DNA of 22,657 bases from Pseudomonadota bacterium (GCA_023394655.1 JAEXAG010000088.1:1-22657), one strand, 5' to 3'; positions 14,972 to 22,564 are shown, counted from the first letter of the stretch. The notes: generated by a model not told the origin, from the sequence alone. Numbers and translations are program-made.

Positions 14972-14995
14972 AAACCCCCGGCATGCCGGGGGTTT
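14972..14995. terminator. Perfect palindromic bidirectional terminator between ydfG and glsB-like gene
   Basis: The core CCCCCGGCATGCCGGGGG (14975-14992) is a perfect palindrome flanked by AAAA on the left and TTT on the right. Either strand therefore yields a strong GC stem followed by U residues. It lies 39 bases after the ydfG stop and about 20 bases after the end of the convergent gene, as expected of a shared terminator. Confidence 0.9.
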
Positions 14996-15015
14996 CGTGC
15001 TGCAATCGGGGTGGC

Positions 15016-15267
15016 TCAGCGGGCGCGGCCGCGGGTCACCAGGTTCACGATCAACAGCAGGATGATCGCGCCGACCAGCGAGTACAGGAAGCTGGTGACG
15101 GTGATCGCGGAATTGATGCCGCCGCCGAGCAGGAAGCCCGAGATCATCGCGCCGACGATGCCGACCACGATGTTGAGCAGGATGCCCTGCTGGCCATCGC
15201 GCTTCATGATGATGCTGGCCAGCCAGCCGACGATGCCACCCACGATCAACCAGATGATGATGCCCAT
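15016..15267 (-). CDS. GlsB/YeaQ/YmgE family stress-response membrane protein
   Basis: The 83-residue, Gly-rich hydrophobic protein has three membrane spans (about 2-20, 28-48 and 55-76) and the family pattern IIWLIVGGIVGWLAS followed by a short KRDGQQG loop and NIVVGIVGAMISGFLLGG. Members were once called transglycosylase-associated proteins and are often induced by stress; molecular function is not established. The ATG at 15267 has AAGGAGAG six bases upstream. The leader holds two small inverted repeats (15304-15323 and 15347-15364). Confidence 0.93.
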   Translation of the reverse strand: MGIIIWLIVGGIVGWLASIIMKRDGQQGILLNIVVGIVGAMISGFLLGGGINSAITVTSFLYSLVGAIILLLIVNLVTRGRAR

Positions 15268-15303
15268 GTGTTCTCTCCTTGCGGTTCCAGGGTTCTTGCG
15301 TGT

Positions 15304-15323
15304 TCCCCCCTTGATTCGGGGGA
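15304..15323. other. Small inverted repeat in glsB-like gene leader
   Basis: TCCCCC (15304-15309) and GGGGGA (15318-15323) are complementary around an 8-base loop. It lies between the start of the glsB-like gene and the dyad at 15347-15364. It could be a leader hairpin; no function can be assigned. Confidence 0.35.
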
Positions 15324-15346
15324 CGGGGCCAGTCTGTGCGGGCTTG

Positions 15347-15364
15347 CGTGACGGGAGCGTCACG
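15347..15364. promoter_or_regulatory. Dyad CGTGAC-N6-GTCACG, possible operator
   Basis: A perfect 6-bp inverted repeat with a 6-base centre sits in the divergent spacer between the glsB-like gene and the phosphopantetheinyl transferase. It adjoins an AT-rich patch (15362-15400) that stands out from the GC-rich surroundings and is where promoters are likely. The half-site spacing suits a dimeric regulator, but which one is unknown. Confidence 0.4.
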
Positions 15365-15444
15365 AAATTTTCCCGAAATCTTTTCAAATTCAGGGAGTTG
15401 CATACGGCGTGAATTGTTGCACTGCATCGTCGCTGCCGGCGGCC

Positions 15445-16032
15445 ATGACGCCGCGGCACGTCCTGCTGCCGCACCTGCCGCGCACGCCGGCGGAACCGCT
15501 TGCGCGTGCGTGGCTCGCGCGGCAATGGGCCATGCCCGCCGCCGAGCTGCCCCTGCAACGCGATGCGCGGGGCCGCCCCTGCCTGGCTGCGCCGCTCGAA
15601 AACGCCGATGCCAGCTGGAGCCACAGCGGCGACGCCCTCCTGGTCGCCTGCGGAGAGAACCTGCGCATCGGCTGCGATCTGGAGCGCATCCGGCCCCGAC
15701 CCAACGCGGCCTTGCTGGCCGGGCGCTTCTTCCATCCCGAAGAGTCGCGCTGGCTGACCGGCCTGCCGGCAGAGCGCATCGAACACGCCTTCCTGCGCCT
15801 GTGGTGCGCCAAGGAGGCGATCTTGAAATGCCACGGCCAGGGCATCTCCTTCGGGCTGGATCGCCTGCGGCTGGCGGAGCGCGACGGCCGCCTGCAGCTG
15901 ATCGAGTGCGATCCACGCCTCGGCCGGCCCGGCGATTGGCAGCTTCGGGAGCTGGTGCCGGCCGCAGGCCATCTCGCCGCCATCGCTTGGCATCCGCTGC
16001 CCGTGCCGTGGGCCGGGCCTGCGATACTTTGA
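15445..16032 (+). CDS. 4'-phosphopantetheinyl transferase superfamily protein
   Basis: Enzymes of this family move phosphopantetheine from CoA to a serine of acyl or peptidyl carrier proteins. The 195-residue protein is of the Sfp/HetI type. It shows SHSGD (59-63), the magnesium site GCDLE (77-81), FFHPEES (95-101) and the core LWCAKEAILK (119-128) with Trp120, Lys123, Glu124 and Lys128. The carrier protein served here is not in the window. In Xanthomonas such an enzyme lies at the same place ahead of rsmG-parAB. The start is uncertain: ATG 15445 begins the conserved part, while GTG 15409 behind GGGAG (spacing 12) would add 12 residues. Its stop is three bases from the rsmG start. Confidence 0.88.
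   Translation: MTPRHVLLPHLPRTPAEPLARAWLARQWAMPAAELPLQRDARGRPCLAAPLENADASWSHSGDALLVACGENLRIGCDLERIRPRPNAALLAGRFFHPEESRWLTGLPAERIEHAFLRLWCAKEAILKCHGQGISFGLDRLRLAERDGRLQLIECDPRLGRPGDWQLRELVPAAGHLAAIAWHPLPVPWAGPAIL
16023..16028 (+). promoter_or_regulatory. Candidate -10 before rsmG
   Basis: GATACT ends seven bases ahead of the rsmG ATG, inside the last codons of the preceding gene. As at hemB this distance would give a leaderless message. No -35 is clear; rsmG may simply be co-transcribed with the upstream gene. Confidence 0.25.
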
Positions 16033-16035
16033 CCC

Positions 16036-16698
16036 ATGCACGCCGCCCTTCCCCCCGATGTCGAACCGCTGCTGCGCGATGGCCTGCGCCGGCTGGAACT
16101 CGACCCCGACGCTCTGGCCCCGCCGCTCCTGGCCTATCTGGCGCTGCTGCTGCGCTGGAACGCCACCTACAACCTGACCGCCATCCGCGACCCCCGCGAG
16201 ATGGTGACCAAGCACCTGCTCGACTCGCTGGCGATGGTGCCTTTCGTGCCCGATGCGCCGATCGCCGATCTCGGCACCGGCCCCGGGCTGCCGGGCATCC
16301 CGCTGGCGATCGCGCGGCCCGGCTGCCACGTCACCTTGGTCGAATCCAACGGCAAGAAGGCGCGCTTCCTGCGCGAAGCGGTGCGCAGCCTGGGGCTCGG
16401 CAATGCACGCGTGGCAGAAACCCGCGCCGAAGCCCTCGACGAGCCCGGTGCCTACGCCGCGATCACCGCCCGTGCGCTGGCCACGCTGGAGCGCATCCTC
16501 GCCTTCGGCGGCCACCTGCTGGCCGCGGACGGCCGCCTGCTGGCGATGAAAGCCGAGACCGTCGCCGAGGAAGCCATGCACCTGCCGCCGGGCTGGCGGC
16601 TGGAAGCGGTGCATCCGCTGCACGTGCCGGGACTGGCTGCCACCCGCGAACTGGCCGTGGTGGCGCGGGATGCCGGGGCCGGGACGGGACGGGCATAA
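16036..16698 (+). CDS. rsmG: 16S rRNA (guanine-527-N7)-methyltransferase
   Basis: RsmG (GidB) methylates N7 of G527 in 16S rRNA using S-adenosylmethionine; its loss gives low-level streptomycin resistance in several bacteria. The 220-residue protein has the family N-terminal block WNATYNLTAIRDP (41-53), KHLLDSL (59-65), the SAM loop ADLGTGPGLPGIPLA (77-91) and VESNGKKARFLREA. The ATG at 16036 is three bases after the preceding stop, and no ribosome site is obvious. It is followed by parA and parB, the common arrangement near chromosome origins. Confidence 0.96.
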   Translation: MHAALPPDVEPLLRDGLRRLELDPDALAPPLLAYLALLLRWNATYNLTAIRDPREMVTKHLLDSLAMVPFVPDAPIADLGTGPGLPGIPLAIARPGCHVTLVESNGKKARFLREAVRSLGLGNARVAETRAEALDEPGAYAAITARALATLERILAFGGHLLAADGRLLAMKAETVAEEAMHLPPGWRLEAVHPLHVPGLAATRELAVVARDAGAGTGRA

Positions 16699-16699
16699 T
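16694..16699 (+). promoter_or_regulatory. Candidate -10 of parA
   Basis: CATAAT overlaps the rsmG stop codon and matches five of six -10 bases. It would give a leader of about 50 bases for parA. No -35 was found. Confidence 0.35.
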
Positions 16700-16757
16700 G
16701 GATGGTCCCGACGCCGCCGATCGCGGCGCGCTTCCAGCCCACAGGACACAGCGGAAC

Positions 16758-17558
16758 ATGGCCCGAGTCATCGCGGTTGCCAACCAGAAAGGCGGCGTCG
16801 GCAAGACCACCACGGCGGTCAACCTGGCCGCGGCGCTGGCCGGCACCCCGAAGCGGGTGCTGCTGGTGGACCTCGACTCGCAGGGCAACGCGACGATGGG
16901 CAGCGGCCTCGACAAGCGCGATGTCGCCCACAGCACCTGCGACGTGCTGCTGGAAGAGGTGGATGCCCGCGAAGCGATCTTCCGCACCCCGGAAGGCCAC
17001 GACCTGATGCCCGGCAACACCGACCTCACCGCGGCCGAGATCGCGCTGATGGACGAGGCCGGCCGCGAGCAGCGGCTCAAGCGTGCGCTCGACGGCCTGC
17101 GTGGCGATTACGATTTCATCATCATCGATTGCCCGCCGGCGCTCTCGCTGCTGACGCTCAACGCGCTCACCGCGGCCGATTCCGTGCTGGTGCCGATGCA
17201 GTGCGAGTACTACGCGCTGGAAGGCCTGAGCGCGCTCTTGCAGACCATCGACGCGCTCAAGCAGAAGCTCAACCCGGCGCTGGAAATCGAAGGCGTGCTG
17301 CGCACCATGTTCGATGTCCGCAACAACCTCGCCAACGCGGTCTCCGCGGAACTGGTGGAGCACTTCGGCGACAAGGTGTTCCGCACCATCGTGCCCCGCA
17401 ACGTGCGCGTGGCCGAGGCGCCGAGCCACGGCCAGAGCATCATCGGCTACGACCGCGGCTCGCGCGGCGGCGTGGCCTACCTCGGGCTGGCCGGCGAGAT
17501 CCTGCGCCGCCAGCACCAGCGCGAGACGTCCCGCAAGGCCCAGGAGGAAGCCGCATGA
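16758..17558 (+). CDS. parA: Chromosome-partitioning ATPase ParA (Soj)
   Basis: ParA is a DNA-binding ATPase that, with ParB bound near parS, moves newly copied origins apart. The 266-residue protein is the short chromosomal type without an N-terminal helix-turn-helix. It has the deviant Walker A KGGVGKTTT (11-19) with the signature Lys, VDLDSQGNAT (37-46) and the Walker B-like IIIDCPPALSLLT. The ATG at 16758 is the family start. The end overlaps parB by ATGA, so the two are translationally coupled. Relatives such as MinD lack this parB context. Confidence 0.97.
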   Translation: MARVIAVANQKGGVGKTTTAVNLAAALAGTPKRVLLVDLDSQGNATMGSGLDKRDVAHSTCDVLLEEVDAREAIFRTPEGHDLMPGNTDLTAAEIALMDEAGREQRLKRALDGLRGDYDFIIIDCPPALSLLTLNALTAADSVLVPMQCEYYALEGLSALLQTIDALKQKLNPALEIEGVLRTMFDVRNNLANAVSAELVEHFGDKVFRTIVPRNVRVAEAPSHGQSIIGYDRGSRGGVAYLGLAGEILRRQHQRETSRKAQEEAA

Positions 17559-18475
17559 CCACCGCCAAGACCCCCGGGAAATCCGCACCGCGCAAGCGCG
17601 GGCTGGGGCGTGGTCTGTCGGCCCTGCTCGGCCCGGATGCCGCCGCGCCCGCCGCACCGCTGGAAGCCCAGCCCGGCGACAAGCTGCGCCGGCTGCCGGT
17701 CAAGCAGCTGCAGCCCGGCAAGTACCAGCCGCGCCGCACCATGGACGACGACAAGCTGGCCGAACTGGCGGAGTCGATCAAGGCGCAGGGCGTGGTGCAG
17801 CCGGTGGTGGTGCGTGCGATCGGCAAGGACAAGTACGAGATCGTCGCCGGCGAACGCCGCTGGCGCGCGACCCAGCTGGCCGGCCTGATCGAGATCCCGG
17901 CGGTGGTGCGCGAGCTGGACGACCGCACCGTGATCGCCATGGCGCTGATCGAGAACATCCAGCGCGAAGACCTCAACCCGCTGGAGGAAGCGCAGGCGCT
18001 GCAGCGGCTGATCGACGAATTCGACCTGACCCACGCGCAGGCCGCCGAAGCGGTGGGCCGCTCGCGCGCGGCGGTCTCCAACCTGCTGCGCCTGCTGGAG
18101 CTGCCCGAGGACATCCGCGCGCTGGTGCAGGCCCGGGCGATCGAGATGGGTCACGCCCGTGCACTGCTTTCGCTGACGCCGCAGGCGGCCATCGCGCTGG
18201 CCCGCCAGGCCGCCGCCGAGGGCTGGAGCGTGCGCGAGGTGGAGCATCGCGTGCAGCAGCTCGCCGCCGGCCGGGTGGGCGGCAACGCGCGTCGCAAGCG
18301 CGCGCCCGCACGGCCTTCGGCGGACATCGCGGCGCTGGAAACCGAGCTTTCCGAGCTTCTCGCCAGCAAGGTCGCGGTGCAGCATGGCCGCGGCGGCCGC
18401 GGCAAACTGGTGATCCATTACGGCTCGCTGGACGCCCTCGACGGCGTGCTCGACCGGCTCCGCAAATCTCCCTGA
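17555..18475 (+). CDS. parB: Chromosome-partitioning protein ParB (Spo0J)
   Basis: ParB binds parS sites and spreads as a CTP-dependent DNA clamp, stimulating ParA. The 306-residue protein has the N-terminal ParA-contact motif KRGLGRGLSALLG (14-26), the CTP-pocket motifs GERRWRA (99-105) and ENIQREDLNPLEEA (133-146), a helix-turn-helix around 159-180, and a C-terminal dimerisation domain. A preceding basic, Ala/Arg-rich linker lies at about 240-258. I looked for parS-like palindromes of the TGTTNCACGTGNAACA kind in the window and found none. It overlaps parA by four bases and is followed after 27 bases by a sugar epimerase. Confidence 0.97.
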   Translation: MTTAKTPGKSAPRKRGLGRGLSALLGPDAAAPAAPLEAQPGDKLRRLPVKQLQPGKYQPRRTMDDDKLAELAESIKAQGVVQPVVVRAIGKDKYEIVAGERRWRATQLAGLIEIPAVVRELDDRTVIAMALIENIQREDLNPLEEAQALQRLIDEFDLTHAQAAEAVGRSRAAVSNLLRLLELPEDIRALVQARAIEMGHARALLSLTPQAAIALARQAAAEGWSVREVEHRVQQLAAGRVGGNARRKRAPARPSADIAALETELSELLASKVAVQHGRGGRGKLVIHYGSLDALDGVLDRLRKSP

Positions 18476-18502
18476 CCCGTCCGCCGCAGCGGCACCCCGC
18501 CC

Positions 18503-19477
18503 ATGCGCGATTCGCCCATCCTCGTCACCGGCGCGGCCGGCTTCATCGGCGCCCATGTCACCCGGGCGCTCATCGCCCGCGGCGAGCGCGTGGTCGGGCT
18601 GGACAACTTCAACGCCTATTACGATCCGCGCATCAAGCACGATCGCGTCACCGCGCTGTGCCCGGACGCGGACATCCGCCGCATCGAACTGGCCGACGAG
18701 GCCGCGCTGGCCGCCCTGTTCGACGAAGTCCGTCCGGCACGGGTGATCCACCTCGCCGCACAGGCCGGGGTGCGGTATTCGCTGGAAAATCCCGGCACCT
18801 ACGTGCAATCGAACCTGGTCGGCTTCGGACACGTGCTGGAGCTGTGCCGGCATCGTGGCGTCGGGCACCTCGTGTATGCCAGCTCGTCCTCGGTGTACGG
18901 CGACTCGGCCACGCCGCCGTTCTCCGAAGACCAGCGCATCGACCAGCCACGCTCGTTCTATGCCGCCACCAAGGCCGCCAACGAGCTGATGGCGCACAGC
19001 TACGGCCATCTGTACGGCCTGCGCGCCACCGGCCTGCGTTTCTTCACCGTGTACGGCCCCTGGGGCCGCCCGGACATGGCGCCGCTGCTGTTCTCGCGCG
19101 CGGTGCTGGCAGGCCGGCCGATCCAGGTGTTCAACCACGGCCGCATGCGCCGCGATTTCACCCACGTCGGCGACATCGTGGCCGGCGTGCTCGGCGCGCT
19201 GGATGCGCCGGCCGAAGCCGGATCGCCGCATCGCGTGTTCAACCTGGGCAACCACACGCCGGTCGAGCTGGAGCGTTTCATCGACGTGATCGAACAAGCC
19301 GCCGGCCGCCCGGCCGAGCGCATCCATGCACCGATGCAGCCGGGCGACATGCTGGAAACGATGGCGGACACCTCGCGTGCCCATGCGGCGTTCGGCTTCG
19401 ACCCGCGCACGCCGATCGAACTCGGGTTGCCGCCGGTGGTCGAATGGTGCCGTGATTATTTCGGAGACGATGCGTGA
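18503..19477 (+). CDS. NAD-dependent UDP-sugar epimerase, UDP-glucuronate 4-epimerase-like
   Basis: The 324-residue protein is an extended SDR. It has the NAD loop GAAGFIG (10-16), LDNFNAYYDPRIK (33-45), YASSSSVYG (125-133) and the catalytic pair Tyr153 and Lys157 in YAATK. The stretch with LDNFNAYYDP is typical of UDP-glucuronate 4-epimerases (CapI/WbpP-like), which convert UDP-GlcA to UDP-GalA; UDP-glucose or N-acetyl-sugar epimerases are less likely but possible. Its last bases overlap the following glycosyltransferase start (GTGA), implying a coupled pathway. The start ATG at 18503 lies 27 bases after parB, with no clear ribosome site. Confidence 0.87.
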   Translation: MRDSPILVTGAAGFIGAHVTRALIARGERVVGLDNFNAYYDPRIKHDRVTALCPDADIRRIELADEAALAALFDEVRPARVIHLAAQAGVRYSLENPGTYVQSNLVGFGHVLELCRHRGVGHLVYASSSSVYGDSATPPFSEDQRIDQPRSFYAATKAANELMAHSYGHLYGLRATGLRFFTVYGPWGRPDMAPLLFSRAVLAGRPIQVFNHGRMRRDFTHVGDIVAGVLGALDAPAEAGSPHRVFNLGNHTPVELERFIDVIEQAAGRPAERIHAPMQPGDMLETMADTSRAHAAFGFDPRTPIELGLPPVVEWCRDYFGDDA

Positions 19478-20199
19478 ACGAAACGCCGCAACTTTCGGTG
19501 GTGGTGCCGGTCCATGACGAAGAAGACAACGTCGCACCGCTGGTGGGCGAGATCGTCGCCGCGCTGCGTGGCGTCATCGCGTTCGAGATCGTCTACGTGG
19601 ACGATGCCTCGAAGGACGCGACGCTGGCGCGCCTTGCCGAGCTGAAGGCGACGACGCCGGAGTTGCGCGTCATCCGCCATCTCGCCAATGCCGGCCAGAG
19701 CACGGCAGTGCGCAACGGCGTCAAGGCGGCACGCGCGCCGTGGATCGCCACGCTCGACGGCGATGGCCAGAACGATCCGGCCGACATCCCCGGGCTGCTC
19801 GCCGAACGCGACAAGGCCGGGCCGCAGACCAAGCTGTTCGCCGGCTGGCGGGTGAACCGGCAGGATTCCGGCAGCAAGCGCCGGGCATCGAAGTGGGCCA
19901 ACGCGATCCGCGCGCGCATGCTGCGCGACGACACCCCCGACACCGGCTGCGGCATCAAGCTGTTCGAGCGCGAAGCCTTCCTCGACCTGCCCTATTTCGA
20001 CCACATGCACCGCTACCTGCCGGCCCTGATGCAACGCGCCGGCTGGAAGACCGTCAGCGTGCCGGTCAACCATCGGCATCGCACCAGCGGCGTCTCCAAG
20101 TACAACAACCTCGGCCGCGCGCTGGTCGGCATCCGCGACCTGCGCGGCGTGGCCTGGCTGATCAGCCGCAGCCGCCGCACCGGCATCGAGGAGCTGTGA
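19474..20199 (+). CDS. Family 2 glycosyltransferase, polyprenyl-phosphate sugar synthase-like
   Basis: The 241-residue protein is a soluble GT2 enzyme of the dolichol-phosphate-mannose-synthase kind. It shows LSVVVPVHDEEDNV (7-20), VDDASKDAT (42-50), the metal-binding DGDGQNDP (95-102) and the family segment DTGCGIKLFER. Such enzymes transfer a sugar from a nucleotide sugar to undecaprenyl phosphate. No membrane spans are seen. The start is GTG at 19474, overlapping the epimerase stop by four bases; no ATG in frame is near. The next gene overlaps by one base (TGATG). With the epimerase in front, UDP-galacturonate is a plausible donor, but this is inference. Confidence 0.88.
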   Translation: MNETPQLSVVVPVHDEEDNVAPLVGEIVAALRGVIAFEIVYVDDASKDATLARLAELKATTPELRVIRHLANAGQSTAVRNGVKAARAPWIATLDGDGQNDPADIPGLLAERDKAGPQTKLFAGWRVNRQDSGSKRRASKWANAIRARMLRDDTPDTGCGIKLFEREAFLDLPYFDHMHRYLPALMQRAGWKTVSVPVNHRHRTSGVSKYNNLGRALVGIRDLRGVAWLISRSRRTGIEEL

Positions 20200-20570
20200 T
20201 GTCGCCCGCCGAGGCCATGCTGCAGGCGGCATCGGAAACCGGCTTCATGCACACGCCGCTGGCCTGGCTGGCCTGGAGCGGCATCCACATGACGCCGTGG
20301 AAACTGGTCGGCTGGGTGGGCGCGCTGATGTTCGGCGCGCGCTGGCTGGTGCAGTTCGTCGCCAGCCGCCGCGCCCGCAAGCCGGTCATCCCGCGCCTGT
20401 TCTGGTACATGAGCATCGTCGGCAGCCTGATGACGCTTTCGTACTTCATCTTCGGCAAGAACGACTCGGTCGGCATCCTGCAGAACCTGTTCCCGACCTT
20501 CACCGCGCTCTACAGCCTGCATCTGGACATCCGCCACCGGGGCTGGCGCCGCGACAAGGCGACGCACTGA
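20199..20570 (+). CDS. LAB_N domain (lipid-A-disaccharide synthase N-terminal-like) membrane protein
   Basis: The 123-residue protein fits the small membrane family named after the N-terminal region of some LpxB proteins. Marks are WKLVGWVGALMFGARWLVQ, in which the first span lies (about 31-50), PVIPRLFWYMSIVGSLMTLSY (span about 66-84) and a third hydrophobic part QNLFPTFTALYSLHLDI. Members usually neighbour a GT2 enzyme and are thought to act with it on polyprenyl-phosphate sugars, perhaps as part of a transporter; this is not proven. The ATG at 20199 overlaps the GT2 stop (TGATG). A GC hairpin begins in its stop codon. Confidence 0.88.
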   Translation: MSPAEAMLQAASETGFMHTPLAWLAWSGIHMTPWKLVGWVGALMFGARWLVQFVASRRARKPVIPRLFWYMSIVGSLMTLSYFIFGKNDSVGILQNLFPTFTALYSLHLDIRHRGWRRDKATH

Positions 20571-20589
20571 GGCGCGAGGGCCGCGCCTC
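20569..20589 (+). terminator. Hairpin starting in the LAB_N stop codon, possible terminator
   Basis: GAGGCGCG (20569-20576) pairs perfectly with CGCGCCTC (20582-20589) around a 5-base loop. It starts at the second base of the stop codon and would end the epimerase-GT2-LAB_N transcript, but no U-run follows. Confidence 0.45.
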
Positions 20590-20600
20590 GGCACGACTGG

Positions 20601-20606
20601 CATACT
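20601..20606 (+). promoter_or_regulatory. Candidate -10 of DUF885 gene
   Basis: CATACT in the context GGCATACTGCCGG, 17 bases ahead of the ATG at 20624. It matches four of six -10 bases, and no -35 is clear. Confidence 0.3.
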
Positions 20607-20623
20607 GCCGGATCCCGCCTGCC

Positions 20624-22411
20624 ATGCCCCGCGCCATGATCCGACCGCTCGCCATCGCCCTTTTCCTTGCGCTTGCCGCGCCCGCGACCAGCCTGGCCAC
20701 GCCGCCGGCCGTGCCCGCCGCGCGCGAGGCCGCTTCGCCGCTTGACGCGCGCTTCCGCGCGATCCACGAGCGCGAATGGGCCTGGCGCCAGCAGGAGAAT
20801 GGCATGTCAGGGGAGGGCGATGGCCCCCGTCTCGTCCTGCCCGATGTCGGCCCCGAGGCGCAGGCGCGTCGGCTGGCGAAGTGGGAAAGCGTGCTGCGCG
20901 AGCTGGACGGCATCGACCCCGAGCACCTGTCCGCCGCCGACCGCATCGACTATCTGGTCTATCGCCCGCAGATCGAGGATCTGGCCGCCGCGGTGCGTTT
21001 CCGCGATCACGAAATGCCCTTCAACGCGGATTCCTCGTTCTGGTCGGGGCTCGGCTTCATGGGCCAGCAACAACTGGAAACCGTGGCGCACTACCGTGGC
21101 TACATCGCCATGCTGCGGGACGTGCCGCGCCATTTCGACCAGCACATCGCCAACATGCGCGCCGGCCTTGCGCGCGGCTTCAGCGTGCCGCGGGCGACGC
21201 TGGACGACCGCGATGCATCGATCGCGCAGGTCGCCGAGTTGGAGAACCCGGAACAGGCCGCGCTGTACGGGCCGTTCAAACGGATGCCGGCCGCGATCCC
21301 CACCGCCGAGCAACAGGCGCTGCGCGAGGAAGCGAGGCGCGCGCTGGCCGAAGCGGTGATCCCGGCCTACGCGAAGCTGCTGGCCTTCTTCCGCGACGAA
21401 TACATGCCGCAGGCACGCACCACGCTCGCGGCCGAGGCGATGCCCGACGGCGTGGACTGGTACCGCCAGCAGATCCGCCACTACACCACGCTCGATCTCA
21501 CGCCCGAGGAAATCCACGCGATCGGACTGAAGGAAGTCGGGCAGATCCGCGCCGAGATGGACGCGATCATCGACCAGCTCGGCTTCGAGGGCAGATCCCC
21601 GCAAACCCGCTTCCAGGATTTCCTCGCCTTCCTGCGCAGCGACAAGCAGTTCTACGTCGAGAAGCCGCAGGACCTGCTCGACCGCGCGGCCTGGATCAGC
21701 AAGCGCGTGGATGCGGAGATCGGCAAGATCATCGGCAAGCTGCCGCGCAACCGCTTCGCCATCGTCGAGGTGCCGCCGGACATCGCCCCGTTCTGGACCG
21801 CCGGCCGCGGCGGCGCCAGCACGTATTGGCTCAACACCTACGACCTGCCCTCGCGCCCGCTGTACAACCTGCCGGCGCTGACCCTGCACGAATCCGCGCC
21901 GGGCCATTCGCTGCAAGGCTCGCTGGTGATGGAGATGGGCGAGATGCCCGGCTTCCGCAAGGAATACATCAGCGCCTACGGCGAGGGCTGGGGCCTCTAC
22001 TCGGAATGGCTGGGCAAGGAGATGGGCATCTACCAGACGCCCTACGAGGATTTCGGCCGCCTGACCTACGCGATGTGGCGCGCGGCGCGGCTGGTGATCG
22101 ACACCGGCGTGCACCACAAGGGCTGGACCCGCGACCAGGCGATCGCCTACCTGCGCGACAACACCGCGCTGTCCGAGCACGAAGTGACCACCGAGGTCGA
22201 TCGCTACATCAGCTGGCCGGCGCAGGCGCTCTCCTACAAGCTGGGCGAGATCGTGATCATGCGCCTGCGGCAGGAAGCCGAGCGCGAGCTGGGGCCGAAG
22301 TTCGACGTGCGCCGCTTCCACGATGCGGTGCTGGCATCCGGCTCGATCCCCCTGCCGGTGCTGGAGTCCGAGATCCGCACCTTCATCGCCCGCGAGAAGC
22401 GCCGCGACTGA
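20624..22411 (+). CDS. DUF885 family protein, secreted, putative metallopeptidase-like
   Basis: The 595-residue protein starts with a signal peptide (basic PRAMIRP, hydrophobic LAIALFLALAAPATSLA, cleavage likely near residue 25), so it should be exported to the periplasm or envelope. The body is a typical DUF885 protein. The hallmark is HESAPGH at residues 422-428 (family HExxPGH), followed by YGEGWGLYSEWLG with Glu454 and Glu461. The HExxx plus downstream Glu pattern recalls zinc peptidases, and the family is distantly grouped with these, but activity is not established for most members. ATG 20624 and ATG 20636 are both in frame and both leave a signal peptide. It stands alone after the sugar module and before rpmB. 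Confidence 0.92.
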   Translation: MPRAMIRPLAIALFLALAAPATSLATPPAVPAAREAASPLDARFRAIHEREWAWRQQENGMSGEGDGPRLVLPDVGPEAQARRLAKWESVLRELDGIDPEHLSAADRIDYLVYRPQIEDLAAAVRFRDHEMPFNADSSFWSGLGFMGQQQLETVAHYRGYIAMLRDVPRHFDQHIANMRAGLARGFSVPRATLDDRDASIAQVAELENPEQAALYGPFKRMPAAIPTAEQQALREEARRALAEAVIPAYAKLLAFFRDEYMPQARTTLAAEAMPDGVDWYRQQIRHYTTLDLTPEEIHAIGLKEVGQIRAEMDAIIDQLGFEGRSPQTRFQDFLAFLRSDKQFYVEKPQDLLDRAAWISKRVDAEIGKIIGKLPRNRFAIVEVPPDIAPFWTAGRGGASTYWLNTYDLPSRPLYNLPALTLHESAPGHSLQGSLVMEMGEMPGFRKEYISAYGEGWGLYSEWLGKEMGIYQTPYEDFGRLTYAMWRAARLVIDTGVHHKGWTRDQAIAYLRDNTALSEHEVTTEVDRYISWPAQALSYKLGEIVIMRLRQEAERELGPKFDVRRFHDAVLASGSIPLPVLESEIRTFIAREKRRD

Positions 22412-22429
22412 GGCCGCGCGGGCAGCCGC

Positions 22430-22458
22430 TTGCATCGGCGGCGGCTTTGCCCCATCAT
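22430..22458 (+). promoter_or_regulatory. Candidate promoter of rpmB
   Basis: TTGCAT (22430-22435), 17 bases, CATCAT (22453-22458) is a moderate sigma-70-like match. The same place also reads TTGCAT, 14 bases, CCCCATCA, a partial sigma-32 match. Neither is strong. A leader of about 145 bases would follow. Confidence 0.3.
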
Positions 22459-22472
22459 GACCGGCTCCCTGC

Positions 22473-22490
22473 GCCCGCCAGATGGCGGGC
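22473..22490 (+). terminator. Hairpin between DUF885 gene and rpmB
   Basis: GCCCGCC (22473-22479) pairs perfectly with GGCGGGC (22484-22490) around a 4-base loop, 62 bases after the DUF885 stop. It may be the end of that transcript or, if the promoter at 22430 is real, part of the rpmB leader. There is no U-run. Confidence 0.35.
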
Positions 22491-22564
22491 CGTGCCCGAA
22501 GCGCGATTCCGGCCGCAGGTTTTCCCCCGCATCGCGTGGTGGCCGCAGGGCCGCCGGGGCCGCC

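Noticed and set aside
16758..18475. parS site near parAB
   Set aside because: I checked the CACGTG-containing places I could find in the window and none had the flanking arms of a parS palindrome; the sites are presumably elsewhere near the origin.
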